A DNA stretch of 64,000 nucleotides from Alkalihalophilus pseudofirmus OF4 (GTDB taxonomy: Bacteria; Bacillota; Bacilli; Bacillales; Bacillaceae_D): NCBI RefSeq assembly GCF_000005825.2, contig NC_013792.1, positions 221,223-285,222 on the forward strand. Reading direction: 5' to 3'. Positions 36,123-45,076 of the stretch are shown piece after piece. The translations under genes were made by a program, and so were the position numbers. The notes below the pieces were generated by a model. That model did not search any database. It saw only the letters and a list, made by a program, of their open reading frames with translations, and was not told the DNA's origin. Each line of letters opens with the position of its first letter. Position 1 is the stretch's first letter.

Positions 36123-38226
36123 AAAGCCTAGTGCTGCTAAAGCATATGCCCAGGCGTTAAATGGAAAAAGACAAGGGAGGATCTATGTAGCCCCTCCGTC
36201 CTCTTTACTACCTGAAGGAGCATTAATCTGCGCTGCTGTAGGGCATATATTAGAATTTCTTGAACCGGGTGAGTTGAATGAGAAATATAAGTCCTATTCA
36301 TTAGATAGTTTGCCGATAATCATAGACCTGTTTCAATACAAGGTAGTTTCTGATAAAAAAGAGGTCTTACAAAGGATAAAAGACACCATCTTTGATAAGC
36401 GTGTGAAAACCATCATTTTAGCAACAGATGCTGCGGCTGAAGGCGAGTACATAGGAAGAAATATTCTCTATCGCCTTCAATGTAAGAAAACAATAAAAAG
36501 ACTTTGGACTTCTAGTATGACAGCAACTTCTATTCAAAAAGCTTTCAGCCAATTGAAAGCAGATGCTGAAACATTACCACTATATTATCAGGCAAAGGCC
36601 AGAGCTGAGTCTGATTATATGATTGGACTGACCCTATCTAGAGCCTATGGCATCCTTTTAAAGGAGCAAGGAATTGTCCCTCATAACACAACGATCAGCT
36701 TAGGGAGGGTGCAAACGCCTTTATTAGCAGAGATCGTTAAAAGAGAGCGGTTAATTGAACAATTTACAGCAGAAAATTTTTGGACAGTAAAAGCAACCTT
36801 TAATAATCAAGGGAATGTTTATGAAGGGGAATGGTTCCACGAAAAGGAAAACCGAATTTTTAAAGAAGAACAAGCTGAGCAATTATGCGAGTTAGTTCGT
36901 AATCAGTCAAGTACGATTATGGAAATGAAAGAAGAAATGCGAACGTATCAGCCCCCCTTATTATATTGATTATCTACTTTACAAATGGACGCTGGTAATG
37001 CTTTTGGCTTTAAACCTGCAGAAACATTAAAATATGCTCAATCCCTTTACGATAAAGGATATTTGAGCTACCCTCGTACACAAGATGAGCGCATAACTGA
37101 AAGTGATGCTCGTGAATTAGAAAATAATATACAATTTCTAAGCGGTCATGATACATTTGGTGCACTATTTCCTCTCCCTGTAAGCACTCTTATGAACAAT
37201 AAACGTTATATAGGGGAAGTAACCGATCACCACGCTCTTCTTATTACAGATAAAATTCCTAAAGATAAGGATCTATCAGAGGATGAAAAGTCTATCTATC
37301 ATTTAGTTGTAAAACGAATCCTTGCAGCTCATTATCCTGATGTCGCTATGTCCCATAAAGAAATAATAACAAAGGTGATGGACCGCTTTACATTTAGAAG
37401 TAAAGGGAAAGAATTGCTTTCCAAAGGTTGGCACCATATTATTCCTCCTACAAATGAAAATGATATCATGTTACCTACACTTTTAAAGGGAAGCGAAGGT
37501 GTTGTTACAGACACTCTCACTACTAAGTCTAAGACTAAGCCACCAAATCGCTACACCTCTTCGAGTCTAATTGGATTTATGAAGAATGCTGCACAGGCCA
37601 TAGAAGATGAAGATAGGAAATCGATTAGCAACTTACCTTTGGGTACTGAGGCAACTCGAGCGGGGTTAATCACCTTGTTAGAATCGAGAAAATATATTGA
37701 ATGGAAGAAAAATAAAGTTTATCCAACCTTGCTAGGTATAACGGTCGTTGATTCTATTAAAAGGGGATCAGTAATTAAAAGCCCCATTCTAACTGCTAAA
37801 TGGGACGTGAAACTTAATGAAATTGGCGCTTCCCTTTATAATCACAAAGATTTTATTGCTCATTCGAAAAAGCTAAGCTCGGTATTGTTTGAAGAGGTAA
37901 AAACCTATTCCTCTACATGGAATCAGAACGGTGTTGAACGTATTAAGAGCGAAAGTATTGGAGCCTGTCTTCTGTGTGGCAGTAATGTGGTATTGAGAAA
38001 AGGAAAACATGGTGAATTTTACGGATGTTCTAATTATAAGGATTCAGGTTGTACATTTAACTTACCATTCAAAGTGTTAAATAAAAAGTTATCAAAAAAG
38101 CAACTTATGGAACTTCTTAAGAATGAAAAAACAGATATAATAAAAGGGTTCAAGTGGAAGGATAAAACGTTTAATGCACCTCTTGTCTGGAATAGAGAGG
38201 ATCAAAAAGTCCAATTTGGTAAATAA
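36103..38226 (+). pseudogene. topB: DNA topoisomerase III interrupted by an in-frame TGA
   Basis: Reading through TGA at 36967 in the same frame gives about 707 residues, near the length of Bacillus TopB. The TOPRIM region (AILAEKPSAAKAY and LATDAAAEGEYIGR) lies before the stop. The catalytic tyrosine (YLSYPRTQ, near residue 322) and a C-terminal zinc finger (CLLCG..FYGCS..SGCTF) lie after it. The junction reads QPPLLY-stop-LSTLQ, and relatives have a residue such as Ser or Asp there. A TCA-to-TGA change is the simplest cause. Either the enzyme is dead, or UGA read-through, known at low level in B. subtilis, gives some product. Confidence 0.8.
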
Positions 38227-38306
38227 ACGAAATTTTATAGTGAATTTGTTCTATAATTTATTATAGTATATACTTTATTTATCAATTTTTACTAGGAGGT
38301 CCTACT

Positions 38307-38645
38307 ATGATTGACTTTTCTAAATACCCTACGACATTAAATCTAATTAACCAAGTAGAGGACTTAAAAGATCAACCTGAAAAAATAAAATGGTTACATT
38401 TATCTAAAGAGGAAATCGCGACAGCCATTGCAAAACAATATATTTTATCTGAGTGTCTTCGGTCAACTCATCTTACATTTAGAAGAAAAGCTAATCACTG
38501 GAACAAGGCAGTGCATGAAAATGAATCTTCAAAAGTACATTCATTCGCTAGAACTGAAGCGATGGATCAATTACAACTTTCCTATGAGGATGTTGTTCGT
38601 TTATTTCCCGAAAGTGAACTTGGCGGGAAAAAGCACATAAACTAG
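38307..38645 (+). CDS. Hypothetical protein, 112 residues
   Basis: Ribosome site TAGGAGG and ATG 38307. The protein is soluble and helical (LHLSKEEIATAIAKQYI). It follows topB by 80 nt and precedes the regulator gene. Not recognised. Confidence 0.6.
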   Translation: MIDFSKYPTTLNLINQVEDLKDQPEKIKWLHLSKEEIATAIAKQYILSECLRSTHLTFRRKANHWNKAVHENESSKVHSFARTEAMDQLQLSYEDVVRLFPESELGGKKHIN

Positions 38646-38705
38646 CGGAAACAAGGGGGGAAAGTTTATCACTGACAAGACAACTTGTTGGCGGATGACG
38701 TCATC

Positions 38706-40019
38706 ATGAACAACTATTTAACGGGAGATAAAATACGATATTACAGAAAAGAAAAGAAGATGAGCTTGAAAGAGCTCGCCCAAGGCATATGTTCAGTCAC
38801 CAAAATGAGTAATATTGAATTAGGTCAGTCTAATGCAACGGATCCAGAACTAGAAAAGATTGCATCTAAGCTTGAAATCCCGCTTTCCTACATAAAAATA
38901 GCACAAGAAGATACGACTATTATTAAACAGATTAATGAAATAGAAGACTTGATCTATTTAGATCAAATGGAGAAAGCAAAAGAATTAATAAGTAAAATTA
39001 AAGATCACTATAACACTCATATCTATCTAAATGCGATCAGTATTGAATTATATTACATTAATGGCCTCTATTGTTATTACTCAAATGAACATGATCGAGC
39101 AACTCAAGAATTGAATAACGCGTTATTTTGTGAACCTTCCAAAAACGTTGAAAGATTAACATTTAAAATAAAAACATATTTACTTCTTTCAAGAATTTCC
39201 TATGAAGAAAAGAATTATGAAAAGTCGTTAATACAACTTATAGAAGCCAAAAAAATAGCAGATACAAAAGTTTCTGTTTTTTATATGCTTCGGAACACGA
39301 TTCATTTGAATTTGTGTATTCATTATATTCTCTTAGGTAAACTAGCTTTAGCCAATATCTTTATAGACGAGCTGGATTTACCTACACAACCTTTAGTTAC
39401 GCTTGTTAGAGGAACTCTCGCTTTTTGTGAAAAAGATTATGTACAAGCTTTGAGTTATGCTGATGAAACAAGATCAGCAGCACAAGAAACATCGAATAAA
39501 GAATTAATATTAAAGTCACTATCACTAAAGATGAAAATTCATAAGGTAAATGGTCAAGATGAAGAGTATACCAACCTATTAGAAGTGTTAAAAACGTATC
39601 TATCATCTTTCAAGTTTCCTACCAATCATTTATACTTATCCCTTGCCCAAGACTATTTACAGGAAGCAATCTCCCAAGGTGATATGGAAAGTTGTCAGGT
39701 AATGTTTGATTACTTATTTAACATAAAAAAGAAATCGCCTTTTATCTCACTACATTATAAGACACACCATTTATATGCTAAATATCTAAAACATTTTAGC
39801 AATAATTATGAAGGCATCCAATACCATCTAAATTGCGCGTTAGAATTTTGTCCGGAATATCAACTATTAGACAGGGCGATCATTACTCATGAATTAGCTG
39901 AATTAAATTATACTCCTGAGTCCTCTTACAAAACATCAAGCAAGCTTTTTTATGAACATATCCGAAAACAAAGCGTAAATAATGAATTACATTTCTTTTT
40001 ACCAATGCCTATATTTTAA
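38706..40019 (+). CDS. RRNPP-type regulator: XRE HTH plus TPR repeats
   Basis: 437 residues. The HTH covers residues 5-60 (GDKIRYYRKEKKMSLKELAQGICSVTKMSNIELG) and is followed by about nine TPR-like helical pairs to the end. The layout equals peptide-sensing NprR/Rgg/PlcR-type regulators. No adjacent export-peptide gene is visible, so it is an orphan or has a very short peptide gene elsewhere. The start is uncertain: ATG 38706 has a weak GGCGGA site and overlaps TGACGTCA; a TTG at 38685 would add seven residues. Its HTH resembles that of the 50415 regulator, and one could imagine cross-talk. Confidence 0.7.
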   Translation: MNNYLTGDKIRYYRKEKKMSLKELAQGICSVTKMSNIELGQSNATDPELEKIASKLEIPLSYIKIAQEDTTIIKQINEIEDLIYLDQMEKAKELISKIKDHYNTHIYLNAISIELYYINGLYCYYSNEHDRATQELNNALFCEPSKNVERLTFKIKTYLLLSRISYEEKNYEKSLIQLIEAKKIADTKVSVFYMLRNTIHLNLCIHYILLGKLALANIFIDELDLPTQPLVTLVRGTLAFCEKDYVQALSYADETRSAAQETSNKELILKSLSLKMKIHKVNGQDEEYTNLLEVLKTYLSSFKFPTNHLYLSLAQDYLQEAISQGDMESCQVMFDYLFNIKKKSPFISLHYKTHHLYAKYLKHFSNNYEGIQYHLNCALEFCPEYQLLDRAIITHELAELNYTPESSYKTSSKLFYEHIRKQSVNNELHFFLPMPIF

Positions 40020-40108
40020 TACCGATATTTAACCTTATTTGATATAATAAAGGTACTAAATTATTTATTTTTACATTCAAATATTCTACAAGCGTAGGAT
40101 ATCCGTTA

Positions 40109-40158
40109 AACGCACTTTGTGACTAGTCTATTTAGACCTGCCCAAAGTGTGTTTTTTT
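40109..40158 (+). promoter_or_regulatory. Leader hairpin before the nuclease lipoprotein
   Basis: AACGCACTTTG (40109-40119) pairs with CAAAGTGTGTT (40143-40153), followed by a T-run. It ends about 30 nt before the TTG start. A TATAAT element lies near 40042, upstream of the hairpin. Confidence 0.6.
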
Positions 40159-40186
40159 GTGTGTAAAAAGACAGGAGGAACATACA

Positions 40187-40846
40187 TTGAAAAAATCATT
40201 TGTACTTTTAGCAACCTTATTATTTATTGCAGGTTGTGACGGTGAAAACACCCTCATGACAGAGGAGTTTAAAGATTTATTAGATCAAGGCTCACCAGTA
40301 ATAGAAGAGGTAGTAAATGATGTGACAGGGAACTTTAATGTTGAATCAATTATTGATGCAGCAGTAGAATCGATTTCCAACACACTTGAAGACCAAGAAG
40401 TAAAGTTAGATTCTGAAACAAGTGAAGATATTGAATCCATCGCCTATGGTAAAGTTAGTAACATCGTTGATGGGGACACACTAGATGTCATTCTTGAAGA
40501 AGGGAATGAGGAAAGAGTAAGAATGTTGATGGTCGATACCCCGGAGACTGTAAAGCCCGGTCTTAAGGAGCCGGAACCTTATGGACCAGAAGCAACAGAG
40601 TTTGCAAAAGCCATACTCACCGATCAACGTGTTAAACTAGAGTTCGATAAGGAAAGATACGATCGCTATGGGCGTACACTAGCTTATGTCTACTTGGATT
40701 CAGGAGAAATGTATAATGAGATGTTACTAGCTGAAGGGTTGGCTCATGTGGTCGTTTTCAAGCCTAATAATAAATATGAGCAACGCTTTAGGGAAATTGA
40801 AAAAGCAGCTCAAGATGCACGAATAGGAATTTGGTCTATCCAATAG
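40187..40846 (+). CDS. Thermonuclease-type (SNase) lipoprotein
   Basis: 219 residues from TTG 40187 (CAGGAGG at 8 nt). Lipobox FIAGC (Cys17), then an acidic linker, then an SNase domain (about 85-219) with the DGDTL metal site, catalytic RMLMVDTPE (Arg and Glu) and RYGRTLAYV (second Arg). It would cleave single-stranded and double-stranded DNA or RNA with calcium at the cell surface, like B. subtilis YncB. On a plasmid it might aid nucleotide scavenging or attack incoming DNA. Catalytic residues are intact. Confidence 0.88.
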   Translation: MKKSFVLLATLLFIAGCDGENTLMTEEFKDLLDQGSPVIEEVVNDVTGNFNVESIIDAAVESISNTLEDQEVKLDSETSEDIESIAYGKVSNIVDGDTLDVILEEGNEERVRMLMVDTPETVKPGLKEPEPYGPEATEFAKAILTDQRVKLEFDKERYDRYGRTLAYVYLDSGEMYNEMLLAEGLAHVVVFKPNNKYEQRFREIEKAAQDARIGIWSIQ

Positions 40847-40911
40847 TAGACGGAAATAAAGACTAGATATTTTCCAAAGATATAGTATGATATAACTATA
40901 AATATTGAAGA

Positions 40912-40963
40912 TAAGATTACGGAAGCACCGTAGTTTCTCCTTAGGGGGGAACTGCGGTTTTTT
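40912..40963 (+). promoter_or_regulatory. Leader-family hairpin before a small membrane gene
   Basis: Arms 40927-40940 and 40944-40958 (wobbles and one bulge), followed by a T-run. Flank GATTACGGAAGCACCG matches the family. Only 23 nt separate it from the TTG start. Promoter-like TATGAT/TATAAA sequences lie upstream at 40885-40905. Confidence 0.65.
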
Positions 40964-40985
40964 GCATTTATTGGAGGGATCTAAA

Positions 40986-41135
40986 TTGAGAAGGGTATCT
41001 TATTTTGCAGGGTTCATCGCTATTATTGGTTGTATGTATGGTATTATGACCGCTGCTACTCAAGAAATCGTACCTATGGAAATGAACAGCACCATTATTG
41101 TCGAGGAAGCAGAGCCAGAAAAGAGGGGGTCATGA
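40986..41135 (+). CDS. Small membrane protein, 49 residues
   Basis: TTG 40986 is preceded by TTGGAGGG. One membrane helix (residues 5-25) and an acidic tail (EEAEPEKRGS). The stop overlaps the ATG of the EAL gene (CATGA), so the two are translationally coupled. It may be a sensor or anchor for the phosphodiesterase; unproven. Confidence 0.55.
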   Translation: MRRVSYFAGFIAIIGCMYGIMTAATQEIVPMEMNSTIIVEEAEPEKRGS

Positions 41136-41945
41136 TCGTTCCTTATAGCGACCTAAAATGTTCATTAGATACAGCTTTATTGAACTCTGAATTGAAAGTG
41201 TATTATCAGCCCCAGATCAACTTACAAACGGGAGAAATAGTAGGTTTAGAGGCACTCTTGCGTTGGAATCACAAACAAAATGGTTATATTTCTCCAGCTA
41301 CCTTTATTAAAGTTGCTGAGCACCACCTGATGATGGATGAGATAAGCTCTTATGTATTGAACGTGGTGTGCGATGACATACAGACATGGAATGCTCACGT
41401 TCCTGCCATACCAAGAATTTATATCAATATCTCTGCAAGTCAATTTGGTAACAAATCGTTTTTTGAAACAAATTGTTCCATTACTACATGATAAAGAGAT
41501 TTCACCAGACCAACTTGGCCTTGAAGTGACTGAAGGAGTGCATTGGACGGAACAAAATATTACTCCTCTATTATCATTGAAGGCAGCTGGTATCTTTTTT
41601 TCTTTAGATGACTTTGGCAAAGGGGTATCAGGATATAACGCTATTAAAACGTTCCCTTTTGATAAAGTTAAAATTGATCGTAAATATGTGAAGAACTTGA
41701 AAGATAGTGCCATTGATCGAGCGATAGTAAGTAGCATTATGCACTTAGCAAACCAATTGAATATCGAAGTAATTGCTGAAGGTGTAGAAGATAAACAAAC
41801 AGTCGTTATTCTAAATGAACTTGGGTGCCATAGCGTACAAGGCTACCTATATACCAAGGCCTTACCTAACGATCAACTATTAAAATACTTACTAACACAA
41901 GGAGGAAGCTATGAAAAGGCTAATTATAATTGGAGTAACTGCTAG
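41132..41945 (+). pseudogene. Frameshifted EAL-domain c-di-GMP phosphodiesterase
   Basis: Part 1 carries the EAL box (GLEALLRW) and YINISASQF. Part 2, one frame over, continues RFLKQIVPLLHDKEISPDQLGLEVTEG, then SLDDFGKGVSG, KIDR and AEGVED, the remaining metal-site and loop-6 motifs. The shift lies near 41452-41460 at AAATCGTTTTTTG, most simply a one-base insertion. Without the break it would be a soluble EAL protein of about 270 residues that degrades c-di-GMP. The DDFGKG sequence differs slightly from the usual DDFGTG. With an intact cyclase at 12202, the replicon would now bias c-di-GMP upward. Confidence 0.8.
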
Positions 41946-42750
41946 TATACTCTTAATGGGTTGTGGGAGCGGAAACAATGATGGGGTGAAAGAGAGTCAA
42001 GAGAAGGTACAAGCAGCTTTAGCTAAACAAGATTATGCAACAGCATATGAAACGCTTAGAGCTGTATATGACCGTGGAGAGCTCGGCCCTGAAGGAATAG
42101 ATATGTTAATCGAGATTGAGGAAGAATACATAAATCAATCCTACAATAAGGGGTTGGCCGCCTTTGAAGAGAAAGATTTTAATTCCTCTGTTGAACACCT
42201 TTCTGTAGTTGTTAAATATTCAGATGATGAAGAGATAGCTGAAGTGTTGGCTCAGGCTAAATACCTTGAAAAAGAGCAAGAGAACTTTAATGTGTACCTA
42301 ATTACCTTTAAAGAAATGCTAGATGAGTCTAATATTCTTTTGAAAAGGTTCAATCGGTTACTTGATGATTTAGCAACTGGCGATATAAGTACAGACCTGT
42401 TTGCCAAACACATTCAAGAAATCATTCCTCAATCTAATATGATAATAAATAGTCTAGATCATCATGTTTATGACGTCGATCCTGAGTTATTAGCCCTCCA
42501 TAAAGAAATGATATCTCTAATAAATAATCAACATGAATTGTTCATTATCTCCTTAGACATGAAAAGCGATAATAGAGCTACTTTAATGAGGGAATTAAGA
42601 AGAGAATACGTAGCAATTAAACAAGAACAGGCTAACCGCATTGTAGCCATGAAGATATTCGCTGGAGAGCGAACTCTAACCATGAATGTGGATTTAGATG
42701 AAACGCTCCGTGACATCGAAGCCGATAAACCTAGCGAGCTTCCTGAGTGA
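41911..42750 (+). CDS. Lipoprotein with helical repeats, 279 residues
   Basis: Starts inside the end of the EAL gene behind ACAAGGAGG. Lipobox LLMGC (Cys18). The mature protein is predominantly helical, with TPR-like pairs in the first half (KVQAALAKQDYATAYETL, YNKGLAAFEEKDFNSSVEHL). Likely a surface scaffold. Not recognised further. Confidence 0.65.
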   Translation: MKRLIIIGVTASILLMGCGSGNNDGVKESQEKVQAALAKQDYATAYETLRAVYDRGELGPEGIDMLIEIEEEYINQSYNKGLAAFEEKDFNSSVEHLSVVVKYSDDEEIAEVLAQAKYLEKEQENFNVYLITFKEMLDESNILLKRFNRLLDDLATGDISTDLFAKHIQEIIPQSNMIINSLDHHVYDVDPELLALHKEMISLINNQHELFIISLDMKSDNRATLMRELRREYVAIKQEQANRIVAMKIFAGERTLTMNVDLDETLRDIEADKPSELPE

Positions 42751-43418
42751 AGAGGAATATATGGAGGAGGCGGTTAAAGTACGAAGAAAACTTATTACTG
42801 AAAGTGCATTTTTAAACCATTAACTCATGCAATTGCTAAAATTCAAATGGACTTCTATTTAAGTCAAAAGGAATAATTTCTATTCTTAATATGGGCTGTG
42901 GCTGAACTTGCTAACACACATTTAAGAAGAAATAGTTTAAATGTTATCCTTAATTTTATATCTCCTTCAAATTGTATTGCTGAAACTCGTAGTATAGTAA
43001 TCACGGTTGTACTATGAACTTTAATAAATAGTTGGTTCAAAGTACTCTACTAACTTGGTCAACAAAAGAAAAACGAGGTAAAAATTTTCTAAATAAGAAT
43101 CTTGTTTAAATAATATTAATTTGTATAGAAAGGTAAATTGATGATAGTATAGGCGCTCACAGATTTGGTGGGTGTCTTTTTTGTATGTGTAGGATAGTTT
43201 AAAGTAATTTGATAAGGATATTTCTTAGAGGTTTAACGCCATAACTAACTTTACACGAATCAAGCACTAAGGGGTATTAAATGGTATAATTATGAAAAGA
43301 TATTGAATTTATGAAATTGTGATAGGGGCTTCACATAATATAAAACGTGTGTTTATTTTTTTCGAAGTCACTAAAGGTTCTGTTTTTATATTTTCTGTAA
43401 TGATAGGGGTGATGAATA
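42751..43418. other. Gene-free stretch with one T-tract hairpin
   Basis: A hairpin AGGCGCTCAC/GTGGGTGTCT (43151-43177) with six T resembles the leader family but lies 240 nt before the next gene. A TATAAT near 43281 could serve that gene. No other feature is supported. Confidence 0.45.
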
Positions 43419-44543
43419 ATGGATTTAAAGATTAGTATAGAAGAAGATCTATGGCAAGCAATAGAAAAAAATTATGAAAATGAAAGTTACTCGAGTTCTA
43501 TTTTAGATGCAATGCATTTATTGACAAACACTATTAGAAATAAAACTGGCTTAGAAGGTGATGGTTCCAGTTTAATAGGACAAGCTTTTGGCGGTGAAAA
43601 TCCCAAATTACAATTAAATAAATTGCAAACTGTCTCAGAAAAGAATGTTCAAAAAGGCACTCAAGAATTGCTTAGAGGCTTGTATACCGCTATTAGAAAT
43701 CCAAGAAGTCATGATAAGTATAACGACACTAAAGAAGTAGCAGATTCTTTAATTTATTTTATAAATTATTTATTAAAAGTTATTGATAAATCTAAAATCA
43801 ATTTTGAAGAAGAAACATTTTTAAAAAGAGTATTTGATGAACATTATGTAAGAACCGAAGAATACTCTGAGTTATTAGTAAATGAAATTCCAAAACGTCA
43901 GAGAGCAAATATTGCTATATCAGTAGTTTTAAAGCGATTAAATGGAGATATATATAATCTTGGTTATTTTTTGAAGTCTCTTTTAGATAAGTTGGAAGAC
44001 AATGACTTGTTTCATGTATATAAAGTAATTAGTGAAGAATTAAAGTATACAGGTTCAGAAGAAAAAATACGTACAATTTTACATATAGTACCAGCAAAAT
44101 ACTGGTATAAAGTTGATAAAGTAGTAAAAATCAGAATAGAGAGTATGTTGTTTGAAAATGTAAATTCAGGTAAATATAATACTTTAAATGGTAAGTGTAA
44201 ATTTGGTTCACTTGGGACTTGGATTCAAGCAGAACATTTAATGAACTTCGAAAATATAAACAATTGGACGGACATGGTGGTTAATAAGTTACAGGATGGT
44301 AATGATGAGGAAAAAGATTATATCGAAAAATACTTTTGGCATAAGATTTGTAAAGCAAATTACGAAGAGATAACTTTTTCATTAAAAAACTATTTTAAAG
44401 CAGGACTATTAATTAAAGACGAAAAAAAAGTGAAAGAATTGGAAAATATAATAATATACGAAGAAGATCACCCATGGTGGGAAGTTTTCAAAGAAGAATT
44501 AAAGAATTTCCCCGAGATAGAGTATGTTGATTTACCCTTTTGA
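43419..44543 (+). CDS. TIGR02391/Ymh-like protein with HEPN motif
   Basis: 374 residues. The N-terminal 130 residues follow the TIGR02391 pattern: a GxSLIGQAFGGENPKL segment and AIRNPRSH (R93..H98), which fits the RX4-6H signature of HEPN RNases. The C-terminal 240 residues are helical and unassigned, an extension longer than typical family members. HEPN proteins often act in phage defence by cleaving RNA, and the next genes are a restriction system. Ribosome site TAGGGGTG. RNase activity is inferred. Confidence 0.65.
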   Translation: MDLKISIEEDLWQAIEKNYENESYSSSILDAMHLLTNTIRNKTGLEGDGSSLIGQAFGGENPKLQLNKLQTVSEKNVQKGTQELLRGLYTAIRNPRSHDKYNDTKEVADSLIYFINYLLKVIDKSKINFEEETFLKRVFDEHYVRTEEYSELLVNEIPKRQRANIAISVVLKRLNGDIYNLGYFLKSLLDKLEDNDLFHVYKVISEELKYTGSEEKIRTILHIVPAKYWYKVDKVVKIRIESMLFENVNSGKYNTLNGKCKFGSLGTWIQAEHLMNFENINNWTDMVVNKLQDGNDEEKDYIEKYFWHKICKANYEEITFSLKNYFKAGLLIKDEKKVKELENIIIYEEDHPWWEVFKEELKNFPEIEYVDLPF

Positions 44544-44732
44544 ACTTTAATTCGATGAGAAAAAATATATTTTTAAAAAAAGTCCATTGAAGAAGCCACT
44601 TTTAAGATTAAGTGGCTGTGATTATATTTTAATATAAATCTTATTGTCGAATACACTTGGTGCTTAGTGCAATTGTGGTGAACCGTACCACAAGTAAATG
44701 AGGTTTTAATTTGTTATTAATGTAGTAGAGTG

Positions 44733-44758
44733 CCTGACTAGTGCTTAGTCAGGTTTTT
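44733..44758 (+). terminator. Intrinsic terminator in the 44544-45076 gap
   Basis: CCTGACTA/TTAGTCAGG with a 4-nt loop and T-run. A second hairpin (AGCCACTT/AAGTGGCT, 44594-44617) lies closer to the preceding gene. The rest of the gap holds no intact gene. Confidence 0.65.
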
Positions 44759-45076
44759 ATTGTTGTTTATTAATTAGACTATCTCTTCCTTAGTATAATC
44801 CAACAAAGGAAGAGGAAATTCTATAGAATAAAGCACCCAAATAAGTTCGGTCCACAGTTTTTATAATTATTTAGAGTATCGTGTTTATATAAGGAGATTT
44901 GGTATCCGGAAGATTAATTTATTGAAGTTATTCTTGTTGATGAATTTAACATTCAAGTAATTGATAAATAAATTAATCCTGTTATATTCAAATACATTTA
45001 TCTTTATACCATAGTGCTCAAGAATTATTATTCTGTTAAACTAAATAATAAAAATGTCAAAAGGAATGATTACAAA

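Noticed and set aside
36420..36460. TOPRIM sequence DAAAEGE as evidence of an inactive site
   Set aside because: TopB relatives often have DAGREGE without a second Asp, so the change alone does not show loss of activity. The in-frame TGA is the stronger point.
44900..44970. Short frame IEVILVDEFNIQVIDK before the restriction genes
   Set aside because: No start or ribosome site and too short to place in a family.
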